A program made the translations under genes and the position numbers. Under the pieces are notes generated by a model. The model did not search any database. It was not told where the DNA came from and worked only from the letters and a program-made list of their open reading frames with translations. From UBA2645 sp044360285 (GTDB lineage: Bacteria > Pseudomonadota > Alphaproteobacteria > Rickettsiales > UBA1997), in contig JBIKKP010000047.1 in assembly GCA_044360285.1 (NCBI GenBank), positions 1 to 8,695 on the forward strand: 8,695 nt of DNA. The letters run 5' to 3'. Within the stretch, counting starts at the first letter, position 1. Every line of letters starts with the position of its first letter. Positions 1-6,323 of this stretch are shown here, piece by piece.

Positions 1-4
1 CTTC

Positions 5-21
5 GACAGCCTCAGCATAAC
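5..21. repeat. Fragment of dispersed intergenic repeat (GACAGnCTCAGCAT type)
   Basis: The 17 bases here match, in inverted orientation, the segment at 6184-6200 at 15 of 17 positions. The core reads GTCATGCTGAGCCTGTC in the other orientation, which I recall as a common dispersed intergenic motif in many bacterial genomes. Only the end of the copy is in the window, so its full extent is unknown. The rest of positions 22-62 shows no gene or clear signal. Confidence 0.45.
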
Positions 22-62
22 TCGATTTTTTTTGAAACGTGATATTTGCTAAATTCAGAAAC

Positions 63-97
63 AAAAAAAGGCGGGGTTTTTGGCCCCGCCTTTTTTT
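63..97. terminator. Bidirectional rho-independent terminator after sucB
   Basis: A 7-bp GC stem (GGCGGGG at 70-76, CCCCGCC at 84-90) closes a 7-nt loop. It is flanked by seven A at 63-69 and seven T at 91-97, so transcripts on either strand would end in a hairpin plus a U run. On the minus strand it lies 27 nt beyond the sucB stop codon and should end the sucA-sucB transcript. It would also stop transcription entering from the left on the plus strand. Its position implies that no E3 gene follows sucB in the same transcript. Confidence 0.92.
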
Positions 98-123
98 GAT
101 TTATTTTTGCTCGGTAAATCAAA

Positions 124-1308
124 CTATAAATCAAGCACCAAACGACGCGGATCTTCAAGAAGGTCTTTGATGCGAACCAAGAAGGTGACCGCTTCTTTGC
201 CGTCAATGATGCGGTGGTCGTAAGACAAAGCCAAATACATCATTGGGCGGATTTTGATTTCGCCGCCAACAACCATTGGACGTTCCTGGATTTTATGCAT
301 GCCAAGAATTGCTGATTGCGGAGGGTTGATGATTGGAGTCGACATCAATGAGCCGTAAACGCCGCCATTTGAAATGGTGAAAGTTGCACCAGCCAAATCA
401 GGCAAAGTCAATTTTCCTTCGCGGGCCTTGTTGCCAAGGTCGGCAATACCTTTTTCAATTTGCGCCAAATTTAGCGCATCAGCATCACGAAGAACTGGAA
501 CAACCAAACCTTGCGGTGAGCCTACGGCCACGCCAATGTCGTAGAAATTTTTGTATACGATGTCAGTTCCATCAATTTCCGCATTAACCGCTGGAATCTC
601 TTTTAGCGCAGTCACGCAAGCTTTTACGAAGAAAGACATGAAGCCCAATTTTGCGCCATGCTTCTTCTCGAAAGCGTCTTTATATTGCGCACGCAAAGCC
701 ATTACTTCGGTCATGTCCACTTCGTTGAAAGTGGTCAAAATTGCCGCGGTATTTTGTGATTCTTTCAGGCGCTGCGCAATTTTTTGGCGCAGTTTAGACA
801 TTCTCACGCGCTCAGTTGGCTTATCACCCGCGGCTTTTGGAGCGGCTGGAGCAGATGCTGCGGGGCCATTAGCAACAGCCTCAAGAACATCGCCTTTAGT
901 CACACGGCCATCTTTTCCTGAACCAGAAATTTTTGCAGCGTCGATATTATTTTCAGCAGCGAGTTTTTTTGGCGCTGGTGAAAGTGGATGAGAATTTCCA
1001 GAATTTTGCGCAGTTGGTGCAGCAGCTTGAGCTGCAGCTGGAGCGGCTGGAGAAACTTTAACTGCAGCTCCACCCTCTTGCATTGACGCAATCAAATCAC
1101 CAACTTTTACGTTGTCGCCTTCCTTCACATTCAAAGCAGAAATCACGCCATTTGCCGGCGCGTTCACTTCAAGCGTCACTTTGTCAGTTTCAAGTTCAAC
1201 GATGATTTCGTCAGCTTTAACCGCGTCACCAACTTTTTTGTGAAGCTTGGCAATTGCTGCTTCCGATACTGATTCTCCAAGGGCGGGAACTTTAATTTCG
1301 ATGGTCAT
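124..1308 (-). CDS. sucB: Dihydrolipoyllysine succinyltransferase, E2 of 2-oxoglutarate dehydrogenase
   Basis: This is the E2 core of the cytoplasmic 2-oxoglutarate dehydrogenase complex. It transfers the succinyl group from the lipoyl arm to CoA. The 394-residue product is close to the usual family length of about 400. One N-terminal lipoyl domain (about 1-78) carries the ETDKVTLEV motif with the lipoylated lysine at K43. An Ala/Pro-rich linker (81-108) follows, then a peripheral subunit-binding domain (about 109-145), a second Ala/Pro linker, and the acyltransferase domain (about 165-394). The catalytic signature SYDHRIIDG places the active-site His at 365 and Asp at 369. An ATG starts the lipoyl domain exactly as in homologues, but no Shine-Dalgarno is visible upstream, only an A/T-rich run. 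The start lies 12 nt after the stop of the 45-residue ORF, so co-transcription with it is likely. The gene could also be called odhB; the E2o assignment rests mainly on linkage to sucA. Confidence 0.96.
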   Translation of the reverse strand: MTIEIKVPALGESVSEAAIAKLHKKVGDAVKADEIIVELETDKVTLEVNAPANGVISALNVKEGDNVKVGDLIASMQEGGAAVKVSPAAPAAAQAAAPTAQNSGNSHPLSPAPKKLAAENNIDAAKISGSGKDGRVTKGDVLEAVANGPAASAPAAPKAAGDKPTERVRMSKLRQKIAQRLKESQNTAAILTTFNEVDMTEVMALRAQYKDAFEKKHGAKLGFMSFFVKACVTALKEIPAVNAEIDGTDIVYKNFYDIGVAVGSPQGLVVPVLRDADALNLAQIEKGIADLGNKAREGKLTLPDLAGATFTISNGGVYGSLMSTPIINPPQSAILGMHKIQERPMVVGGEIKIRPMMYLALSYDHRIIDGKEAVTFLVRIKDLLEDPRRLVLDL

Positions 1309-1320
1309 ATTTTTTTATAA

Positions 1321-1458
1321 TTAAGCTTTTTTGGTTTTGTGTTTTGGCTTTTTGTGGTCGCGATCGAGGTTGTGCATTGTCCAGAAGCACATAACCGCGA
1401 AGGTCATAAGGCTTAGAAACAAAAGCGTATTTGCTATGATTTCGCCAGCGCTACTCAT
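1321..1458 (-). CDS. Small one-helix putative membrane protein (45 aa) between sucA and sucB
   Basis: This short ORF has no recognised function. It runs from ATG at 1456-1458 to TAA at 1321-1323. The start is well supported by an AAGGAG Shine-Dalgarno at 1466-1471 with 7-nt spacing, the best ribosome site in the window. The product has a short polar N-terminus (MSSAGE), one hydrophobic segment at about residues 7-26 ending in MCFW, and a strongly basic tail (about 27-45) rich in Lys and His. By the positive-inside rule the tail would be cytoplasmic. Its first 8 nt overlap the end of the 74-residue ORF (ATGAGTAG), which suggests translational coupling, and its stop is 12 nt before sucB. It could tether or modulate the dehydrogenase complex, or be an unrelated passenger; the sequence does not decide. 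Confidence 0.7.
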   Translation of the reverse strand: MSSAGEIIANTLLFLSLMTFAVMCFWTMHNLDRDHKKPKHKTKKA

Positions 1459-1675
1459 AATCCAACTCCTTAATTTTGGTGTTAATCTTGGTTAGAAAAA
1501 AAACGGCTATCAGCAAAAAAGTTATCAAGCTGCAGGATGCAAACACACCGTTCACCGATAAAACCTTGTCGATATTTTTAAATAACCACCCCGAGATCGA
1601 GGTCACAATCGCCGAAGCAATCGTCATCAGCAATTTATAGAGGCTGATTTCCTCTTTTAGTCTGTCCTTCGTCAC
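1451..1675 (-). CDS. Small two-helix putative membrane protein (74 aa) downstream of sucA
   Basis: The function is unknown. The product has a charged N-terminus (TKDRLKEEI), a hydrophobic segment at about 13-32 that includes SISGWLF, a short loop (33-43), a second hydrophobic segment at about 44-62, and a charged C-terminus (KINTKIKELDYE). This layout predicts two membrane helices with both ends on the same side. From memory it resembles a widespread uncharacterised pattern of small proteins with a DRLKEE-type start, a WLF-type first helix and a KIKEL-type end; this needs a search. The start is taken as GTG at 1673-1675. There is no in-frame ATG upstream before a TAG, and the only internal ATG (codon 17) would cut into the first helix. 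No Shine-Dalgarno is seen at the GTG. The gene follows the sucA stop by 41 nt without a terminator and overlaps the 45-residue ORF by 8 nt. Confidence 0.72.
   Translation of the reverse strand: MTKDRLKEEISLYKLLMTIASAIVTSISGWLFKNIDKVLSVNGVFASCSLITFLLIAVFFLTKINTKIKELDYE
1466..1471 (-). promoter_or_regulatory. Strong Shine-Dalgarno for the 45-aa ORF
   Basis: The minus strand reads AAGGAG, then 7 nt, then the ATG at 1458. The site lies inside the last codons of the 74-residue ORF, where it encodes Lys-Glu. It is the only canonical Shine-Dalgarno I find before any gene in this window, and it is the main reason to accept the 45-residue ORF as real. Confidence 0.75.
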
Positions 1676-1716
1676 GTGGTGAATGAGTTGGGCTTGATGG
1701 TTTTGAAAAAACTAAA

Positions 1717-4554
1717 TTAGCCGAGCGCCTCGTCAATTAATTTCTTCTGCTCACGCGCATGATATGAGCCGTAGCCCGTTGCTGGCGATGCGCAAGCGAT
1801 TCTGCCAACATATTTTGCACGAGCAAATTTGTGTCTGATTCCAACCAAAACTTCTTCGATCAAATCATCAACAAACTTCCAAGCGCCCATATTTTTTGGC
1901 TCTTCTTGGCACCAAATCACTTCGGCGTTTTTATATTTTTTCAACTCAGCGGCAATTTCTTGCGCTGGGAATGGATAAAGTTGTTCAAGGCGAACCAGGG
2001 CTACATCATTGATTTTAGCGGCTTCGCGCGCTTCGAACAAATCGTAGTAAACTTTTCCTGAGCAGAAAACAACTTTACGAACTTTTTCTGCAGCGGCAAT
2101 TGACGCGGTTTCACCAATTACTGTGCGGAAATTTTCTGTCGAAAATTCTTCCAAAGTTGAAGTCGCCAACTTGTGACGAAGCAGCGATTTTGGCGACATC
2201 ACCACCAACGGCTTACGATCTTTACTGTGAATTTGACGACGCAAAGCGTGGAAGAAATTTGCCGGATTGGTGATGTTTACCACACGTAAATTATTGTCGG
2301 CGCAAGCTTGCAAATAACGCTCAAGTCGTGCTGAAGAGTGCTCTGGACCTTGACCCTCAAAACCATGCGGCAGAAGCATGACCAAGCCAGATTTTCTCAA
2401 CCACTTCACTTCTGATGAAGCAATAAATTGGTCAAAAATAATCTGCGCACCATTAGCAAAATCGCCAAATTGCGCTTCCCAAATTGTCAGACCGTTTGGC
2501 ATTGAAAGCGAATAGCCATATTCAAAACCAAGCACGCCATATTCTGACAAAACTGAGTCATAAACTTCATATTTTGCCTTATTAGCCAAACCAGCAAACA
2601 GGTTATGACGCTCGCCGCTCTTGGCATCATGCAAAATCGAGTGACGATGCGAGAAAGTGCCGCGACCAGAATCTTGACCGGTGATTCGAACAGGAAATCC
2701 TTCGTTTAAAAGTGACGCAAAAGCCAAATTTTCAGCACAGCCCCAGTCAATTGCACTGCCCGCTTCAACCGCTTCTTTTCTGGCTTCAAGCTGTTTTACG
2801 ATTTTTGGATTTGCGTTAAAACCACTTGGAACTTCGCTAGTTTTTGCAATCAAATTTTTGAGAATTTTTTGATCCACCGCAGTTTTTGGCAAAGTGTCGT
2901 CACCGTCTTTGATGTGCTTCCACTCTGCTTTCAACCAATCTGCTTCGGTTGGTTTGTAGGTCGCTGCTTTGTCAAATTCTGCCGACAAAAGCGCTTCAAA
3001 ATCACTTACCATTTTTTGGTAATTAGCTTCTGAAATTGAACCCTCAGCGATTAATTTTTGTGAATAAATTTTTTCCAAAGAAGCATGGTCTTTGATTTTG
3101 CTATACATCACCGGCTGGGTATAGAGCGGCTCGTCGCCTTCATTGTGACCATATTTGCGATAACAAATCACGTCAATTACCACGTCTTTTTTGAACGCCT
3201 GGCGATACAACATTGCAATGTTTGAAACGCGAATCACCGCCTCAACATCGTCGCCATTCACGTGAAAGATTGGCGCTTCAATTACTTTCGCCAAATCCGA
3301 CGCATAAGTTGTGCAGCGCGAGTCATTTGGATTGGCGGTAAAACCAATTTGGTTGTTGATAATCACGTGCATCACACCGCCAGTGTCATAGCCAGAAACG
3401 CCATTCATCATTAAACTTTCCGCAACCGAACCTTGGCCAGCAAAAGCGGCATCACCGTGAATCAAAAGCGCCATGGCTTGCAGACGACTTTCATCTTTCA
3501 TCAAATCTTGTTTTGCACGAATGCGGCCAGCAGCCACAACGTTCACCGCTTCCAAATGCGAAGGGTTAAAACACAAAGAAAGATCAATTTTATTTCCAGC
3601 AATTTGGCGGCTTGACGCATAGCCCATGTGATATTTCACGTCACCCGATTTGGTCACACCTTCAGGCATTCCAGGCGTTCCTTTAAATTCGGCAATCAGC
3701 TGGTGGTAAGGTTTTCCCATCACGCCGGTGAGAACGTTCAGACGGCCACGGTGAGCCATTCCAACAACAATTTTTTTGACACCAGTTTTGGCAGAAACGT
3801 CAATGATTTTTTCAACGCAAGCAATTGAAGCATCCCCACCTTCAACCGAAAATCTTTTTGCGCCCGGGAAGCGTTTGTGCAAAAATTGTTCAAATTTTTC
3901 GGTGCGAATTACTTCCGACAAAACTTTGATTTTTTCGTCTTTCGAAAGCTCGGCAAGCAGCGTGTTTTCTGTTTGCGCCGACAACCATTCTTTTTGTTCG
4001 CTGTTGGTGATGTAGTCAAATTCGCAACCAACTTTGTTCGAATAAATGAAACGAAGGTGCGAAATAACTTGCGAAATCGTTGCTTTTTGGCCGGCGAAAT
4101 CGACGGTTTTTTCTAGGTCAGCGTCGTCAATATCGTGATATTTGTGATCAAGCTCAGCAACCGCGCATCTTTTTGCCAAGCCAAGCGGGTCAAGGTCGGC
4201 CTCTAAATGTCCAAATCTTTTGTAAGCAGAAACCAAAGCTTTAACGCGAATGTTTAAATCTTTTCCTGCCGCAACAGGAGCAGCTTTAGCCGCATTTTTT
4301 GGTGCTTCTTTTGGAGCATTTGACGAAATGTCAAACTCGCTAGATCCAACAACCTTAAGGCCGCGCTTGCCCCAAGATGGACCTTGGTAATCAACTAAAA
4401 CCGACTTAACTTCGTCTTGATTTTCGCTGAAATATCTTGCCCAGCTTGCGTCAACCGATGCAGGATTTTGTAAAAATTTTTGATAAAGCTCGTTGATGAA
4501 AATTACGTTTGCGCTAAACAACGGCGAGCTTGCAGAAAGCAACTCTTTAGTCAT
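1717..4554 (-). CDS. sucA: 2-oxoglutarate dehydrogenase E1 component
   Basis: This is the thiamine diphosphate-dependent decarboxylase that converts 2-oxoglutarate to succinyl-lipoyl-E2 in the TCA cycle. The 945-residue product compares with about 930-990 in known proteins, so it is full length. The N-terminus (PLFSANVIFINELYQKFLQ, from residue 11) is the E2-binding region typical of E1o, and an Ala/Lys/Pro-rich linker spans about 79-98. The core then shows MAHRGRLN (266-273), NPSHLEAV (330-337), and the thiamine diphosphate/Mg motif GDAAFAGQG (367-375) through NNQIGF (400-405). YGHNEGDEP follows at 468-476. The pyrimidine-domain signature GQDSGRGTFSHRH is at 626-638, and WCQEEPKNMGAW lies near the C-terminus. 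The ATG start places the conserved N-terminus correctly, but no Shine-Dalgarno precedes it. A candidate promoter lies about 40-70 nt upstream. It is the first gene of the unit that ends in sucB; two small ORFs separate them. Confidence 0.97.
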   Translation of the reverse strand: MTKELLSASSPLFSANVIFINELYQKFLQNPASVDASWARYFSENQDEVKSVLVDYQGPSWGKRGLKVVGSSEFDISSNAPKEAPKNAAKAAPVAAGKDLNIRVKALVSAYKRFGHLEADLDPLGLAKRCAVAELDHKYHDIDDADLEKTVDFAGQKATISQVISHLRFIYSNKVGCEFDYITNSEQKEWLSAQTENTLLAELSKDEKIKVLSEVIRTEKFEQFLHKRFPGAKRFSVEGGDASIACVEKIIDVSAKTGVKKIVVGMAHRGRLNVLTGVMGKPYHQLIAEFKGTPGMPEGVTKSGDVKYHMGYASSRQIAGNKIDLSLCFNPSHLEAVNVVAAGRIRAKQDLMKDESRLQAMALLIHGDAAFAGQGSVAESLMMNGVSGYDTGGVMHVIINNQIGFTANPNDSRCTTYASDLAKVIEAPIFHVNGDDVEAVIRVSNIAMLYRQAFKKDVVIDVICYRKYGHNEGDEPLYTQPVMYSKIKDHASLEKIYSQKLIAEGSISEANYQKMVSDFEALLSAEFDKAATYKPTEADWLKAEWKHIKDGDDTLPKTAVDQKILKNLIAKTSEVPSGFNANPKIVKQLEARKEAVEAGSAIDWGCAENLAFASLLNEGFPVRITGQDSGRGTFSHRHSILHDAKSGERHNLFAGLANKAKYEVYDSVLSEYGVLGFEYGYSLSMPNGLTIWEAQFGDFANGAQIIFDQFIASSEVKWLRKSGLVMLLPHGFEGQGPEHSSARLERYLQACADNNLRVVNITNPANFFHALRRQIHSKDRKPLVVMSPKSLLRHKLATSTLEEFSTENFRTVIGETASIAAAEKVRKVVFCSGKVYYDLFEAREAAKINDVALVRLEQLYPFPAQEIAAELKKYKNAEVIWCQEEPKNMGAWKFVDDLIEEVLVGIRHKFARAKYVGRIACASPATGYGSYHAREQKKLIDEALG

Positions 4555-4594
4555 GATTTCGATTTAAATTTTTTAAAGAAAATGCGGGCGCGGC

Positions 4595-4623
4595 GTTTTA
4601 AAAAACCCGCTACTTAATTGCAA
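4595..4623 (-). promoter_or_regulatory. Candidate sigma-70-type promoter for sucA
   Basis: On the minus strand TTGCAA (4618-4623, 4 of 6 to the -35 consensus) is followed after 17 nt by TAAAAC (4595-4600, 4 of 6 to the -10 consensus). This would put the start of transcription near 4588 and leave a leader of about 35 nt before the sucA ATG. The -10 lies between the arms of a small inverted repeat, GCGGG (4584-4588) and CCCGC (4606-4610). The match is modest and the region is AT-rich, so chance occurrence is possible. I found no equally good candidate for the divergent ATP-grasp gene. Confidence 0.35.
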
Positions 4624-4667
4624 GCTAGGCGTTCTAAGCGCCGCCACAGCGCTATTTGAACCAGAAA

Positions 4668-6056
4668 ATGAAAGCAAAAATCCTTTTTATCATCAACGAA
4701 TCCACGGCCAAAATGCATCTTGGTAAAAATACCACTTTGGCCTATATGCTTGCGGCGCTTGAGCTTGGATACGAGGTTTACGCTTACGATTTGAGCGAAA
4801 ATTTGGAAATTTTGGAAGAAAAATTACCCGAAAATTTGTCGGTTTTGGCGCTGAATTTTGACGAAAAAATTGTTGAAAAATTCAAAGAAAAAAATCGCCA
4901 AATTGCCTCGCTTGCAGCAGCTAAGGACTTGGCGGCGTTGGCTGGTTTAGAAAATGAAGAAGTTGCAAAATATCTGTCAAAACAACCGCAAAAACAGCTA
5001 ATCAAAAGAAGTGATTTTGCGCAAATTGTGCAGCGCCTAGAGCCAATGAAAAAACCCTTTCCGCCGCTTGGAAATCATAATGTTGATGAGGTTTTGCAAA
5101 AAATTTCTGCCGCGTTTCCTGGCAAAAATTTCAACGCTCCAGTTGGACTTCTGGACAAAGAAATTCCGCACAAAATTGATGAAATTTTGCAAGAGAAAAT
5201 TGCCACTCCAACCGCTTCCTTCAAGCTTTTAGAAGAAAATTTTTCGGCAAAGATTTTTGCGATGAAAAAAACTTACGAAGAAATTTTTGGCGAAAAAAAA
5301 TCGCCTAAAGTTGTCATAAAACCAAAAGAGTCGGCCCAATCTCTTGGGGTCTTTGCGCTAGAATTTGTCAGCGCTGGTGCCAATTTGGAGAAAATAAAAA
5401 ACAGCAAAATTTCTGAATTGAAAGCAACGCAGATTTACAAAATCAGCGGTGATCTCGCTTCCAAAAATCTTGAAGAAATCGTCAAAATTTTATGTTTTGT
5501 GCAAAGTCCAAATCATCAAGATTTGACGAAAATTATCGCTGATTTTTCTGCAGCAGAAATTACCGCCGTAGCCCTTGAAATCTATAACTACAAGGTTTTG
5601 GCCCAACCATTTTTGGAAGGAATTTTGCAAGGCGATGTGCGTGTAATTTTTCTAAAAAATGCGCAGAAGAAATTTTACGCCGCGACAAAAGTTTTTCGAA
5701 AAAATCTGCAAGATTTGGAAAATAATTTCACCACCTGCTATAGCGGCGGCATGGCTATTTCATTGCCTGTGCAAGCTTTAAGCGAAGATGAACAAAAGTC
5801 GCTTGAACAAAAAACAAACAAAATTTTGCAAGTGCTCAACAACGAGTTAAGCCAGGAATACCGCACCTCGATGGAACTTGGCGCTGATTTTATTTTACTA
5901 GGTGATTCCAAAAATCTTCTTCTTGGCGAAATTAACCACCACTGCCCGGCTTTACTGCCAATTGGTGAAGCGATGGATTTTGCCACAAATCCACAAACAA
6001 AAAATTACGACGGTGGGCTTGGTTTGGCGAAAAAATTTCTTACTGAGGTTTTTTAA
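4668..6056 (+). CDS. ATP-grasp ligase, glutathione synthetase-like, enlarged
   Basis: The product is 462 residues from the ATG at 4668. An in-frame TTG at 4656 would add four residues, but the ATG gives a better N-terminus (MKAKILFIINES). Features of the GshB/ATP-grasp fold appear in order: a Rossmann-like start with NTTLAYMLAALELGYEVYAYDL (two parts, about 21-42), VIKPKESAQSLGVFAL (216-231) as the ATP-binding Lys/Gly-loop region, QPFLEGILQGDVRV (313-326), a Gly-Gly at 360-361, and Asp 407, Glu 421 and Asn 423 (GEIN) in the layout of the Mg-binding residues of glutathione synthetase. GshB has about 315 residues, so this protein carries about 150 extra, mostly before and within the ATP-grasp part. 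It may make glutathione or another peptide or thiol product; no gshA-like gene is in view to help. It is divergent from sucA and has no visible Shine-Dalgarno. A full-length glutathione synthetase function is not proven. Confidence 0.8.
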   Translation: MKAKILFIINESTAKMHLGKNTTLAYMLAALELGYEVYAYDLSENLEILEEKLPENLSVLALNFDEKIVEKFKEKNRQIASLAAAKDLAALAGLENEEVAKYLSKQPQKQLIKRSDFAQIVQRLEPMKKPFPPLGNHNVDEVLQKISAAFPGKNFNAPVGLLDKEIPHKIDEILQEKIATPTASFKLLEENFSAKIFAMKKTYEEIFGEKKSPKVVIKPKESAQSLGVFALEFVSAGANLEKIKNSKISELKATQIYKISGDLASKNLEEIVKILCFVQSPNHQDLTKIIADFSAAEITAVALEIYNYKVLAQPFLEGILQGDVRVIFLKNAQKKFYAATKVFRKNLQDLENNFTTCYSGGMAISLPVQALSEDEQKSLEQKTNKILQVLNNELSQEYRTSMELGADFILLGDSKNLLLGEINHHCPALLPIGEAMDFATNPQTKNYDGGLGLAKKFLTEVF

Positions 6057-6081
6057 TTTCAAAAACCACCGCCACCGCGCC

Positions 6082-6178
6082 GCTCAGGCGGCATTTGTAA
6101 TGCCGCCTGCACGTTCATACAATTTGTAAACCTGGATTTGCATGAACGTCCGGGCGGGGTTGCAAACCCCGCCCGAGC
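6082..6178. repeat. Three-hairpin intergenic repeat, copy A
   Basis: This 97-bp element begins GCTC and ends GAGC. Its left hairpin has 11-bp arms (6085-6095 and 6099-6109) around a TGT loop. Its central hairpin has arms ACGTTCAT and ATGAACGT, extending to about 10 bp with one mismatch (6113-6122 and 6138-6147). Its right hairpin has 11-bp arms (6151-6161 and 6165-6175) around GCA. The left and right hairpins are themselves near-inverted copies of each other, so the whole could also fold as one long hairpin. It lies 25 nt past the ATP-grasp stop and may act as a transcription terminator or RNA-stabilising structure. It is probably a non-autonomous MITE/BIME-like element; no transposase is present. 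Confidence 0.85.
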
Positions 6179-6183
6179 ATAGA

Positions 6184-6200
6184 GTCATGCTGAGCCTGTC
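6184..6200. repeat. Fragment of dispersed repeat (GTCATGCTGAGCCTGTC)
   Basis: This 17-base segment sits in the 28-bp spacer between copies A and B. It matches the inverted segment at 5-21 at 15 of 17 positions. I recall the motif, usually continuing with GAAG, as a frequent intergenic repeat in diverse bacteria; here it breaks off after CTGTC. Confidence 0.45.
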
Positions 6201-6206
6201 CCAGCC

Positions 6207-6304
6207 GCTCAGGCGGCATTTGTAATGCCGCCTGCACGTTCATGCAATTTGTAACCTGAATTTGCATGAACGTTTCGGATCAGGGTTGCAAACCCCGCCC
6301 GAGC
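6207..6304. repeat. Three-hairpin intergenic repeat, copy B (right hairpin degraded)
   Basis: This 98-bp copy lies in direct tandem orientation with copy A (125-bp period) and is nearly identical to it through the first two hairpins. The left hairpin (6210-6220 and 6224-6234) is intact. The central hairpin is better than in A, with perfect 12-bp arms (6236-6247 and 6262-6273). The left arm of the right hairpin has changed to CGGATCAGGGTT (6276-6287), leaving only about 5 bp next to the GCA loop. It ends 19 nt from the uvrB stop, so on the minus strand its structures could serve as the uvrB 3' end. Confidence 0.85.
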
Positions 6305-6323
6305 ATAAGTGACGACAACGCAC

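Noticed and set aside
12..206. Minus-strand ORF of 64 codons across the sucB 3' end
   Set aside because: It overlaps the conserved sucB C-terminus and spans the terminator. Its composition follows the terminator's A/T runs, and it has no start signal.
551..991. Plus-strand ORF of 146 codons opposite sucB
   Set aside because: It is antisense to the conserved E2 catalytic and linker regions. It is open because of the Ala/Pro-rich coding bias on the other strand and has no family features.
4656..4667. TTG start adding four residues to the ATP-grasp protein
   Set aside because: The ATG at 4668 gives a typical beta-strand N-terminus, and no Shine-Dalgarno favours the TTG.
6082..6304. Possible CRISPR array or tandem tRNA-like genes
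   Set aside because: There are only two tandem units of about 97 bp with internal hairpins, and no short repeat/spacer pattern. The cloverleaf-like fold lacks T-loop and anticodon-arm signatures of tRNA.
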